Origin: Paenibacillus senegalimassiliensis
Lineage (GTDB): Bacteria; Bacillota; Bacilli; Paenibacillales; Paenibacillaceae
Length of the DNA: 64,000 bases
Reading direction: 5' to 3'
NCBI RefSeq assembly: GCF_001486585.1
Contig: NZ_LN909046.1
Location: 1,240,001 to 1,304,000 of the forward strand
The stretch's first letter is position 1; each line of letters begins with the position of its first letter. Below the pieces are notes generated by a model. The model was not told the origin of the DNA. It saw only the letters and a program-made list of their open reading frames with translations, and did not search any database. This document shows, piece after piece, positions 25,780 to 33,410 of the stretch. Made by a program: the position numbers and the translations under genes.

Positions 25780-26622
25780 CTAGAAGTTGAAATTGTCCGG
25801 GTCCGAGCCGAATCGCTGATTCCGGTTGAGACCATCAATTGCTTCCACATCCTCCGCTGACAGCGAAAAGTCGAAGATATCCGCATTCTCCACGATTCGG
25901 GCTTCATGGACCGATTTGGGAATCGTGATGATCTGTGATTGCAAATCCCAACGCAAAATCACTTGAGCCGCCGACTTCCCGTATTTCCCGGCTATAGTCT
26001 TGATCGTGTCATGAGTCAACAGATTGCCCTGTCCAAGCGGGGACCAGGCTTCCACCTGAATGCCCTTGGACTGGCAATAGGTCCGCAGTTCCTTCTGGGT
26101 CAGATAAGGGTGCAACTCGATTTGATTCACAGCAGGCACTACCTTTGCTTCTATCAATAAATCCTCCAGGTGATGTACCTGAAAATTACTTACTCCGATG
26201 GCCCGCACCTTGCCCTCAGAGTATACCTTTTCCAGTGCCCGCCACGTATCCTTGTACTTCTCCTTGACTGGCCAGTGGATCAGGAATAAATCCAAATAAT
26301 CCAATTGCAAGCGCTCCAGGCTCTCGTGAAAAGAAGCTAGCGTCGTCTCATATCCCTGATGAGAATTCCAAACCTTGGAGGTAATGAACAGGTCTTCCCG
26401 ACGCAGGTCATTCTCTTGAAGCGCTTCCCGAACAGCCTGTCCTACGCCCTCTTCGTTACGATAAGCCGCGGCCGTGTCGATACTGCGGTATCCCGTCCGA
26501 ATCGCTGATTTAACCGCGTCCACTACTTCTTGACCTTCCTTCGCCAAGTAGACACCAAGTCCAAACCAAGGCATTTGAATGCCATTATTTAGAGTCACCG
26601 TAGCCTGTAATGTGTTTGCCAT
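25780..26622 (-). CDS. Aldo/keto reductase (YvgN/YtbE type)
   Basis: A 280-residue TIM-barrel NADPH-dependent reductase with the catalytic tetrad D49, Y54, K83 and H116 all present, and the cofactor segment IPKSVHEARIVENADIF near the C-terminus. Close in pattern to B. subtilis YvgN, a glyoxal/methylglyoxal reductase of broad aldehyde specificity, so detoxification of reactive aldehydes is likely. Monocistronic: a terminator for the upstream ECF sigma gene lies between. GGGAGG is about 11 bases before the ATG. Confidence 0.92.
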   Translation of the reverse strand: MANTLQATVTLNNGIQMPWFGLGVYLAKEGQEVVDAVKSAIRTGYRSIDTAAAYRNEEGVGQAVREALQENDLRREDLFITSKVWNSHQGYETTLASFHESLERLQLDYLDLFLIHWPVKEKYKDTWRALEKVYSEGKVRAIGVSNFQVHHLEDLLIEAKVVPAVNQIELHPYLTQKELRTYCQSKGIQVEAWSPLGQGNLLTHDTIKTIAGKYGKSAAQVILRWDLQSQIITIPKSVHEARIVENADIFDFSLSAEDVEAIDGLNRNQRFGSDPDNFNF

Positions 26623-26720
26623 ATTCTTTATTCCTCCCTCTATGTGATTTACTTTTTCTGGATTCTGTTATTCTTCCCCTACATCCTACATCAAATAGGT
26701 TGAAAAGAACAGTTCATAGC

Positions 26721-26746
26721 AAAAAGGCCGCCCGGAGGCAGCCTTC
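26721..26746 (-). terminator. Terminator after the ECF sigma gene
   Basis: On the minus strand AAGGCTGCC TCCG GGCGGCCTT followed by TTT. Confidence 0.85.
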
Positions 26747-26766
26747 TGGAAGATGGATGATTCAGA

Positions 26767-27258
26767 TTAAGCCGTTTCTTTGGAGCGGCGCAGCTTTTGA
26801 CGAGCGCGATAAAGTAAAATTTTAAAGTGTGACAAAGAGATACCCATCAGATCAGCCGATTCCTGATAAGAGAATCCATGCACGTTGTAGAGCAGCACAG
26901 CATGCTGCTGCTTGGGCTGAAGCTGGGATAACATGGCATATAATTCCCGTTCGCTCTCCTGACCCAAGATAGACTTCTCCGGCGTGTCGTCGCTGGCATA
27001 GCGGTAGAAGAACTCATTCTCGTAAGACGAAGAACGGCTCTCCTTGCGCAATGTGTCTATGTAAGCATTATGGGCAACGCGTAGCAACCAAGCCTTGGCC
27101 CGTTTCCCCTCCGCCTCTTCCAAATGCTTCAGCGCCCGGCAAAAGGTTTCTTGCATTAAATCCTCCGCCGTATGCAAATTGCGGCACATACTGTATAAAT
27201 ATCGAAATACGTCATTTTTATATTCACGGTAAAGCAGGTCTAATGATCGTGTATTCAT
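26767..27258 (-). CDS. ECF-type RNA polymerase sigma factor
   Basis: A 163-residue sigma factor with only regions 2 and 4: LYREYKNDVFRYLYSMCRNLHTAEDLMQETF (region 2.1-2.2), KAWLLRVAHNAYIDTLRK (2.4) and LQPKQQHAVLLYNVHGFSYQESADLMGISLSHFKILLYRARQKLRR (4). Extracytoplasmic-function factors normally have a membrane anti-sigma gene directly downstream; here the gene ends in a terminator with none, so control must be different or the partner is elsewhere. Its regulon cannot be predicted from this window. Confidence 0.92.
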   Translation of the reverse strand: MNTRSLDLLYREYKNDVFRYLYSMCRNLHTAEDLMQETFCRALKHLEEAEGKRAKAWLLRVAHNAYIDTLRKESRSSSYENEFFYRYASDDTPEKSILGQESERELYAMLSQLQPKQQHAVLLYNVHGFSYQESADLMGISLSHFKILLYRARQKLRRSKETA

Positions 27259-27390
27259 GATTCATACCTCACTTTCTCCAACCTCATAGCCAAGTTATCT
27301 GTTTCTGTCTTGAGTTCATTATGACGAACAGAGTTTGCGTCCCGGCTAAGAAATTATTAAGTTTTCCTTAAGAAATCTCTGCAAATTCTT

Positions 27391-27417
27391 AAACAAAAGA
27401 GACGCCTTGCGGCGTCT
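27391..27417 (-). terminator. Terminator after the two-component system
   Basis: On the minus strand AGACGCC GCAA GGCGTCT followed by CTTTTGTTT. Confidence 0.88.
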
Positions 27418-27462
27418 ACATTGAGGTTGTAACCATCTTTTGTTGATGATATCTAGGCTGAA

Positions 27463-28554
27463 TCAGGTCACGTCTCTATGCAACCGGACGATAAAAGCCG
27501 TACGGAATTCATTGCTCTCGACGCCAATGCCCCCTTGATGAAGTTCAACGACATGCTTGGCGATCGCAAGCCCAATTCCGGAGCCCCCGGTATCAACAGC
27601 ACGGGATTTCTCAACCCGGTAGAAGCGGTCAAAGAGATGAGGCTGGTCGGCCGCTGGAATCGGTTCTCCGTAATTGACAACCTCGGTGACGACTTCATTG
27701 CCTTCCTGCCAGCCGCGAATATCAACGTATCTGCCTTCCTGACCATAACGAATTGCATTTGTAATCAGATTCTCGTAGACTCTCCTAAGCTTGTCTCCAT
27801 CGGCTTGCACGAGGAGCGGGCCTTGCAGATAAATGCGGAACTCCATACCACTCTCCTGCATCTGCCAACCGAAGTGAGCAGAGATTTGATGCAGCATTTC
27901 AGCCAGATTGATACGCGTTTTGTCGAGTTTCATTTCCTTGTTCTGCATCCGTGTATACTCGAACAAATCCTGGAGCAATTGCTTCAACCGCAGCGATTCC
28001 TCATAGGCCATGTTGACGTAATAGCGCAGTTCGACCTCATCGCGGTAACGATCCTGTTCAATAAGCCCCAAGTATCCTGTGATAGACGTCAACGGGGTAC
28101 GCAAGTCGTGAGAGACGTTCGTAATCAGTTCATTTTTAGTCTGCTCGGCCCGCCGCTCTTCTTCCATGGAGGTACGAAGACGTTCCACCATCCGATTGAT
28201 ATCCGTGGCAAGCTGGCCTAATTGTCCTACATTCTCCACCGGTATTTTGCGGACCGATCCATCTTCAATCTTGTGCACCTCTTCAATTAACAGCTCCAGA
28301 TATTTCTTCTCGTGACGACGTATGCCCCGGCGATAGAAATACAAAGAGAACAGCAGAATAATGGGCACACCCATTAAGTAGTAAGCTAACGGAAATCCGA
28401 TGTTTCGATTAATCCACAATACGATGGTGTAGAAGCTTAAGCTGGGAAATACAACATAGAACAATCGAGCCAGCAGAATAAGCACAAATAGCGACACTAA
28501 AGAAGCTATAACCGTCCAGAACAACCAGGCCAAAAAACGCAAGCTAGCTTTCAA
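27463..28554 (-). CDS. Sensor histidine kinase (OmpR/EnvZ class)
   Basis: A 363-residue kinase: two transmembrane helices at about 10-34 and 58-75 with only a short outside loop, a HAMP-like linker (about 80-135), HisKA with the phospho-accepting H149 in TNVSHDLRTPLTSI, and an HATPase domain (N box NLITNAIRYG, G1 GSGIGLAI). The lack of a large sensor domain suggests intramembrane sensing, as in BceS/VanS-like kinases, but no ABC partner is adjacent. It starts at a TTG (28554) overlapping the response regulator by 11 bases. Signal unknown. Confidence 0.9.
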   Translation of the reverse strand: MKASLRFLAWLFWTVIASLVSLFVLILLARLFYVVFPSLSFYTIVLWINRNIGFPLAYYLMGVPIILLFSLYFYRRGIRRHEKKYLELLIEEVHKIEDGSVRKIPVENVGQLGQLATDINRMVERLRTSMEEERRAEQTKNELITNVSHDLRTPLTSITGYLGLIEQDRYRDEVELRYYVNMAYEESLRLKQLLQDLFEYTRMQNKEMKLDKTRINLAEMLHQISAHFGWQMQESGMEFRIYLQGPLLVQADGDKLRRVYENLITNAIRYGQEGRYVDIRGWQEGNEVVTEVVNYGEPIPAADQPHLFDRFYRVEKSRAVDTGGSGIGLAIAKHVVELHQGGIGVESNEFRTAFIVRLHRDVT

Positions 28555-29245
28555 GTTTGTAGCCGACCCCCCATACGGTACGAATCAACTTCTCCCCATC
28601 CATTTCCTTCTCCAGCTTGTCCCGCAAACGGCTGATATGCACCGTGACGGAATTTCCGCTCTCCAGGTATTTGTCCTTCCAGATCAGCTCGAAGATTTCT
28701 TCCGAGCCAAATACCCGCCCGGGATGGCTGGCCAGAAGATGTAAAATGCCAAACTCAATGGGCGTCAACTTCAATGGATTGCCATCTACGGTTGCTGTAT
28801 GCGTTTCCTTATCAATTTGCAAGGAAGCCAGCTTGATAATATTTTCTTGATTCCCTTGCGACGACTGCGGCTGGGCCGCATATGAGGAGCGGCGTAGCAA
28901 CGATTTGACCCGTGCTACGAGTTCTAACGGATTAAAGGGCTTCACCATATAATCGTCGGCTCCGGTCATAAGTCCGGTAATCTTGTCCATGTCCCCGTCT
29001 CTGGCGCTAAGCATCAGAATCGGAGTTGTACGGGTCTCCCGAATTTTCATACACACCGAGATGCCATCAAGGCCAGGAAGCATAACGTCAAGAATAACGA
29101 GATCAATTTCGTCCTTATCTGTAATCTCCAGCGCATGCAGGCCATTGACAGCCTTCACTACGGTATATCCTTCATTAACCAAGTATATTTCGATCAGCTT
29201 TGCAATTTTATCATCATCATCAACGATCAGAATTCGTTTACTCAT
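28544..29245 (-). CDS. Response regulator, OmpR/PhoB family
   Basis: A 233-residue regulator: receiver domain with D9/D10, phospho-acceptor D53 (LVILDVMLPG), Thr/Lys switch (LSARDG; VKPFNP), and a C-terminal winged helix ending HISRLRDKLEKEM...RTVWGVGYKLES. The ATG at 29245 is chosen because AAAGGATGAT lies ahead of it; the ATG at 29257 falls inside that site. It precedes and overlaps its kinase gene. It is downstream of the MgtC-like gene by about 110 bases. Confidence 0.93.
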   Translation of the reverse strand: MSKRILIVDDDDKIAKLIEIYLVNEGYTVVKAVNGLHALEITDKDEIDLVILDVMLPGLDGISVCMKIRETRTTPILMLSARDGDMDKITGLMTGADDYMVKPFNPLELVARVKSLLRRSSYAAQPQSSQGNQENIIKLASLQIDKETHTATVDGNPLKLTPIEFGILHLLASHPGRVFGSEEIFELIWKDKYLESGNSVTVHISRLRDKLEKEMDGEKLIRTVWGVGYKLES

Positions 29246-29356
29246 TAACCGTATCATCCTTTATTTGAGCTAGGTATACATCAAGCACAGTAACATCATA
29301 CCATGTCTTTTGCATCCAATTACAAATAAAAGGTTACAATATCTATTCATAATAAA

Positions 29357-30079
29357 TTACAAATTTTCCACTTCCACACTAATAACATGATCAATTTTGC
29401 GGAGAAAATGATAGATTGCTGTCGCATATTCTCGCTCGGAGGCGGTGATTACCATATCTATACGTTGTCTTCCCTCTTCCAGGTCCTTGATCTTCAACCG
29501 ACGAATACGGTGTGGATTAGCGCGAAGTCCAGGTCCTTGCTCATCATTACGTTCAATAATCTGAATCAGTTCAGTGACGTTGCCGTGATCCTCCATCACG
29601 ATCTTAATGGAGACATCCCGTTGATTCAGCTTGTAGGGCCCAATCCACTTTATAAGATAAGGGACAAAGTTGACGGAAATAATCAATAAAATGACGGTTA
29701 AAGCCGCCTCTACATAAAATCCGGTGCCAATGGCAATTCCGATTCCCGATGCTGCCCAGATCATCGCTGCCGAAGTCAGGCCCGAGATTCCTTCATTGCT
29801 CCGTCGCAGAATAGCACCTGCCCCGAGAAAACCGATACCGCTCACCACCTGAGCCGCCAGTCGCATCGGGTCCATATTCGGGTGATCCGGTCCGGCAAAT
29901 TTGGCAAAGGCTTCTATAGACACGATAGTTACCAGACAACTGGCAATACAAATGACCATACTCGTCTTGATTCCCAGCGGCTTCTGCTTGAGTTGACGGT
30001 CAATCCCGATAAACAGGCCAAATAATAAGGCAAGGCAAAGCTTTATTACCGTCTCCCAATCCCAATCTAAGAACAACAT
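29357..30079 (-). CDS. MgtC/SapB family membrane protein
   Basis: A 240-residue protein: about five N-terminal hydrophobic helices with the MgtC hallmarks IGIDRQLKQKPLGIKTSMVICIASCLVT, GIGFLGAGAI and GLTSAAMIWAASGIGIAIG, then a cytosolic ACT-like C-terminal domain of about 90 residues. MgtC in pathogens supports growth at low magnesium and modulates the F1Fo ATPase; SapB-like proteins in Bacillales are less clear. No magnesium riboswitch is seen upstream. The ATG at 30079 follows GGAGCGG. Confidence 0.9.
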   Translation of the reverse strand: MLFLDWDWETVIKLCLALLFGLFIGIDRQLKQKPLGIKTSMVICIASCLVTIVSIEAFAKFAGPDHPNMDPMRLAAQVVSGIGFLGAGAILRRSNEGISGLTSAAMIWAASGIGIAIGTGFYVEAALTVILLIISVNFVPYLIKWIGPYKLNQRDVSIKIVMEDHGNVTELIQIIERNDEQGPGLRANPHRIRRLKIKDLEEGRQRIDMVITASEREYATAIYHFLRKIDHVISVEVENL

Positions 30080-30123
30080 AAATTACCGCTCCTTCTATAT
30101 TTCTTTCCAACTGACAGAAGACT

Positions 30124-30150
30124 GCCCTGCTGAGGATAAATCAGCAGGGC
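30124..30150. terminator. Hairpin between the IF-3-like and MgtC-like genes
   Basis: Perfect 10-bp stem GCCCTGCTGA/TCAGCAGGGC with a 7-base loop. T tract is weak, so it is a probable but not certain terminator. Confidence 0.55.
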
Positions 30151-30186
30151 GCTGTAGTTCTATTTCAACGCTTTTCACGTTATACT

Positions 30187-30681
30187 CTATTCGCGAACCG
30201 CTCTGAGGATGACCACGACCTGCTTGCCACTCACCTGGATTCCCCGCTCTTGCTGGCTGCAATGCTTCAAATCGTGGGCCAGTTCCTCCGCCAGTTTTCG
30301 TGCAGGCTCGGATTGTTTACGGTCCACAAGCACGGTTAATTGCACGTCATGACCGGAAGACAGCAGCCGCTCAGCTTGACGCTTCTTAGTATCATAATCA
30401 TGCTCTTCAATGTGTGCTGTAAGACGAATTTCCTTCAGCTTGCCCCCTGTAGCCTGCTTCCGCTCCTGCCCCTTGGCTTGACGCTGCTTGGCCTGATGCT
30501 CTGATCCTCTGACCAATTGGCATGGCGGCGGACTGGAGAACAGCGAAGTACAGACCAGATCTACCTTCAAGGACTTCGCCAGCTTGAGCGCATCCTTCGT
30601 ATTCATAATACCCAGATCTTCGCCATCCACACCCGTCACCGAGACTTCCAAGGCTTTAATCTTCTCATTCATAATTATCAT
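30187..30681 (-). CDS. Divergent IF-3-like protein (infC paralogue)
   Basis: A 164-residue protein with the two-domain layout of translation initiation factor 3. N-domain: MNEKIKALEVSVTGVDGEDLGIMNTKDALKLAKSLKVDLVCTSLFSSPPPC mirrors the canonical NE-I-R...G-x-x-LGV...AL-LA...LDLVEV...PPVCR. C-domain: KEIRLTAHIEEHDYDTKKRQAERLL matches the KEIRL-x-x-x-I-x-x-HDY-x-x-K signature. The linker is unusual: the family's (I/L)MDYGKFRYE is replaced by QLVRGSEHQAKQRQ, and the C-terminus ends differently. It stands outside the infC-rpmI-rplT operon, so it is a second copy with altered function, possibly a stress or hibernation-type ribosome binder. That role is a guess. Confidence 0.8.
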   Translation of the reverse strand: MIIMNEKIKALEVSVTGVDGEDLGIMNTKDALKLAKSLKVDLVCTSLFSSPPPCQLVRGSEHQAKQRQAKGQERKQATGGKLKEIRLTAHIEEHDYDTKKRQAERLLSSGHDVQLTVLVDRKQSEPARKLAEELAHDLKHCSQQERGIQVSGKQVVVILRAVRE

Positions 30682-30765
30682 TCTGATTCCCCGTCCCCAC
30701 TGCTCATAATAGCCGTATTATAGCAGAACTGCTGACTTTGGGCCAAACCTCCCCATATTTAACCC

Positions 30766-30809
30766 AAACAAAAAAGCCGCTTCCCCCGGAAGGTTCCGGG
30801 AAAAGCGGC
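30766..30809 (-). terminator. Terminator after azoR
   Basis: On the minus strand GCCGCTTTTCCCGGAA and TTCCGGGGGAAGCGGC pair and are followed by TTTTTTG. Confidence 0.9.
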
Positions 30810-30835
30810 ATTATGCCAATCATTAATTCATGCTA

Positions 30836-31462
30836 TTAAAATTGTGCTGCAAGGGCAGCTGCACGTTGCACACCATCTTGGATAATGGCTTCAGCACGAT
30901 CCGGGAATTGGTTATGACCTTCAACAACCACAACTTCCGGATTGGTAATTCCCCAGAATCCCAAAGTGTTCTTCACGTAGTTCAGGGACATTTCCAGCGC
31001 AGTCATTGGGCCTTCGGAATAAACACCGCCACGAGCGTGAAGTAATGCTACCTTCTTATCACTAAGCAAGCCTACAGGACCTTGTTCTGTGTATTTAAAT
31101 GTCTTGCCTGCTTGGTTCAGGTAGAACAAGTAAGTCAACAATTGAGCAGGGATCGTAAAGTTCCACAGTGGGAAAGCAAATACGACTTTGTCCGCTTGCA
31201 AGAATTGCTCAAGATAGCCGTTAGCCAAAGTAGCAGCTTTTTGCTCTTCAGGCGTTGCCGGAATGTCCTTTCCTACTTTGAACAAGCCGTTCAGCATGTC
31301 TACATCATAGTAAGGCAAATCCAGTTCGAACAAATCCAGTTCCGTTACGGAATCCTGAGGATGTGTTTCTTTATAAGCTTGCACAAAGCTTTCATACAAT
31401 TTCACCGTTGCAGATTGATCCGCAGGACGGCCATTAGCTTTTACGAATAATACTTGAGACAT
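30836..31462 (-). CDS. azoR: FMN-dependent NADH:quinone oxidoreductase/azoreductase
   Basis: A 208-residue flavodoxin-fold enzyme. MSQVLFVKANGRPADQSATVKLYESF (FMN phosphate loop), FAFPLWNFTIPAQLLTYLFYLNQAGKTFKY (isoalloxazine contacts, the PLWNFxxPAxLKxxxD pattern) and LLHARGGVYSEGP identify the AzoR/AcpD family. It reduces quinones and azo dyes by two electrons and protects against electrophilic quinones. The ATG at 31462 has GGAGGG ahead; a longer frame to 31537 crosses the operator region. The TACTAT/ATAGTA mirror repeat upstream suggests a quinone-sensing repressor of the YodB/HxlR kind, which is not encoded here. Confidence 0.93.
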   Translation of the reverse strand: MSQVLFVKANGRPADQSATVKLYESFVQAYKETHPQDSVTELDLFELDLPYYDVDMLNGLFKVGKDIPATPEEQKAATLANGYLEQFLQADKVVFAFPLWNFTIPAQLLTYLFYLNQAGKTFKYTEQGPVGLLSDKKVALLHARGGVYSEGPMTALEMSLNYVKNTLGFWGITNPEVVVVEGHNQFPDRAEAIIQDGVQRAAALAAQF

Positions 31463-31488
31463 GTAGGTTCCCTCCAACCAATAGTTAT

Positions 31489-31507
31489 TACTATCTTTTT
31501 TATAGTA
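31489..31507 (-). promoter_or_regulatory. Inverted repeat TACTAT-N7-ATAGTA before azoR
   Basis: Perfect 6-bp arms with 7 bases between, 27 bases before the azoR start codon, inside a run of ATAGT/ATAAT elements. Candidate repressor site. Similar AGTATA/TATACT elements precede namA, another electrophile-reducing flavoenzyme. Confidence 0.5.
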
Positions 31508-31671
31508 TCTATTATTTAAAATGTTACTTTCAAACAATAATTATAATAAAGCCTAACTTTAACTTTGTCAATTCTAGCTAGCTTAATTTTTGCAATTTAA
31601 ATTGCTTGCATTTTATCTTGTGTTATATGGCAGCGGTTTAAGCATGACTTATGCAATTTCGACAATATTCA

Positions 31672-31714
31672 AGTGATTTATATCACAATCCCGCTGGTCC
31701 GCTCCACTTACGCT
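31672..31714 (+). promoter_or_regulatory. FNR/CRP-type palindrome with class II spacing at the nirK promoter
   Basis: AGTGA-TTTATA-TCACA (31672-31687) fits the FNR/CRP half-site pattern TGTGA-N6-TCACA with one mismatch. A -10-like TACGCT lies at 31709-31714. A start site 7 bases after that places the palindrome centre (31679.5) near -41.5, the usual position for FNR activation. No good -35 hexamer is present, as expected for an activator-dependent promoter. Confidence 0.7.
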
Positions 31715-31779
31715 TAAATTGCTTATCTTAAATAAAAATCACCGACAATCGGTTAACTCGTATAGAAAGGAAAATGGAT

Positions 31780-32781
31780 ATGAAGCAGTTCAAGCTGCTG
31801 AGAGGGCTTGTTCTAGTCATCTCAGCCCTTATCATGATCACTGCCGCCTGGCTTGCCATCTCTCCCGGTTCGGATGAAGCTGAGGAGGATCTAACTGCGT
31901 TGCCCGAAGCGCAGCGGATTAATCAAGCGCCTGTGTCTCCCGTGATTCAGCGGGATGGCAATGTAGTTCGCATTGAAATGACGGCCCAGCGGACGGATAT
32001 CGAAATTTCGCAGGATGTAATCTATAATGCGTGGACTTTTAATGGAATCGTACCTGGGCCTGTCTTACGCGTCAAGCAAGGTGATTTGCTTCAATTTACG
32101 CTCGTTAATATGGACCCCGAGATGCCGCATTCGATGGATTTTCATGCAGTTCATGCTGCGCCGAGTCGCAAGTTCATTGAAATTATGCCTGATGAGCAAG
32201 GCACCTTCGAATATTCGGCAGATACGCCTGGCGTATTTATGTATCATTGCGGAGCGAGCCCGGTATTGCTTCATGTCGCTAATGGCATGTATGGAACCAT
32301 CATCGTCGAACCTGAAGACGGCTATGAGACCGATCACGAGATTGATCAAACCTACACCCTGGTTCAGAGCGAATGGTACGCAGAGAACGATTTAGATGAT
32401 TTTCAGCACGGCGACCCGGAATATGTGGTATTCAACGGAGATGACTTCTCTCTCAAGGAGAAGCCCTTGCTAGCCAAGGTCGGAGACAAAGTACGTCTGT
32501 ACGTCATGAACGCAGGACCTAATCATGTGTCCTCATTCCATGTGGTAGGCACTACCTTTGACCGCGTTTACCTGGATGGGAATCCGCAGAACGTTCTTTA
32601 CGGCATGCAGACTGTCCTTATCCCGGCTGGGGGCGGAGCTGTCGTTGAGTTTACGGTGACAGAAGCTGGGGATTACCCCGTTCTGACGCATCAGTTGAAC
32701 GATGCCTTCAAGGGAGCTATCGCCATTCTAAGAGCCACCCATGACGGGCAGGACCATGGCGAGCCTACGATGAGCCATTAA
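31780..32781 (+). CDS. nirK: Copper-containing nitrite reductase
   Basis: A 333-residue two-cupredoxin-domain enzyme that reduces nitrite to nitric oxide. All copper ligands are present: type 1 site H117, C157, H165 and M170 (YHCGASPVLLHVANGM); type 2 site H122, H156 and H304 (FHAVHA, YHCG, LTHQLN); catalytic D120 and H254. An N-terminal hydrophobic helix (about 8-28) without a lipobox anchors or exports it. The ATG at 31780 has GAAAGG 9 bases upstream, while the ATG at 31774 would be only 3 away. It leads an operon with the next three genes and sits under an FNR-type site, so it is probably expressed under low oxygen. Confidence 0.95.
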   Translation: MKQFKLLRGLVLVISALIMITAAWLAISPGSDEAEEDLTALPEAQRINQAPVSPVIQRDGNVVRIEMTAQRTDIEISQDVIYNAWTFNGIVPGPVLRVKQGDLLQFTLVNMDPEMPHSMDFHAVHAAPSRKFIEIMPDEQGTFEYSADTPGVFMYHCGASPVLLHVANGMYGTIIVEPEDGYETDHEIDQTYTLVQSEWYAENDLDDFQHGDPEYVVFNGDDFSLKEKPLLAKVGDKVRLYVMNAGPNHVSSFHVVGTTFDRVYLDGNPQNVLYGMQTVLIPAGGGAVVEFTVTEAGDYPVLTHQLNDAFKGAIAILRATHDGQDHGEPTMSH

Positions 32782-32826
32782 CTGGCTCCTACTCTGTGAA
32801 ATCAAATAATTATAGAGGTGATTGAC

Positions 32827-33396
32827 ATGAACCAAGCAGATGCCAAAATAGTCGAACTAGATGTACGGGAACAGCTCAGAAACAAGCTTGAGCCATTTCA
32901 GCTTATTATGGATACCATCAAGACAGTAGAGCAAGACGATATATTCGTCTTACATGCTACCTTCAAGCCCACGCCGCTAATCGGTTTATTGAAGATGAGA
33001 GGATTTGCCGGTAAAGCCGAGATGCTGGAGAAGGAGCATTGGGTAACCACCTTTGTTCACAAAAAGAATAAGGCCTGGCTGGAGCAACAACAGCTCGAGG
33101 GTTCCAAGGAAGCGAAGTCCCAAGAGGATCGTCCGGATGCTTCCCCCGATGTGCAAGACTGCTCAGCGGAACAGAAGCAAGCCATTATCGAGCTTGACAA
33201 TCGTGGTCTTGAACCTCCCCAACCCATGGTACGTACCCTTGCTGCCATTGGACGTAGCAAGCCCGGCGGAGAGGTCCATATCCATAATGATCGGGTGCCC
33301 GTCTTTCTGATTGAAGAATTGAACAGCTTAGGCTGTACTTATACCGTCGAGGAACAACCCGATGGATCAGCCAAGGTGAAGATACACAAGCCTTAA
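32827..33396 (+). CDS. Twin DUF2249 domain protein
   Basis: A 189-residue cytosolic protein with two DUF2249-like halves joined by an acidic linker: residues about 8-75 (LDVREQLRNKLEPFQLIMDTIKTVEQDDIFVLHATFKPTPLIGLL) and about 115-185 (IIELDNRGLEPPQPMVRTLAAIGR...GGEVHIHNDRVPVFLIEELNSLGC). The fold resembles SirA/TusA. The family recurs in denitrification and nitric-oxide clusters, where it is thought to help with electron or metal handling, but no activity is proven. It is the second gene of the nirK operon; GAGGTG fixes the ATG at 32827. Confidence 0.8.
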   Translation: MNQADAKIVELDVREQLRNKLEPFQLIMDTIKTVEQDDIFVLHATFKPTPLIGLLKMRGFAGKAEMLEKEHWVTTFVHKKNKAWLEQQQLEGSKEAKSQEDRPDASPDVQDCSAEQKQAIIELDNRGLEPPQPMVRTLAAIGRSKPGGEVHIHNDRVPVFLIEELNSLGCTYTVEEQPDGSAKVKIHKP

Positions 33397-33410
33397 GGAG
33401 GTGACCACCA

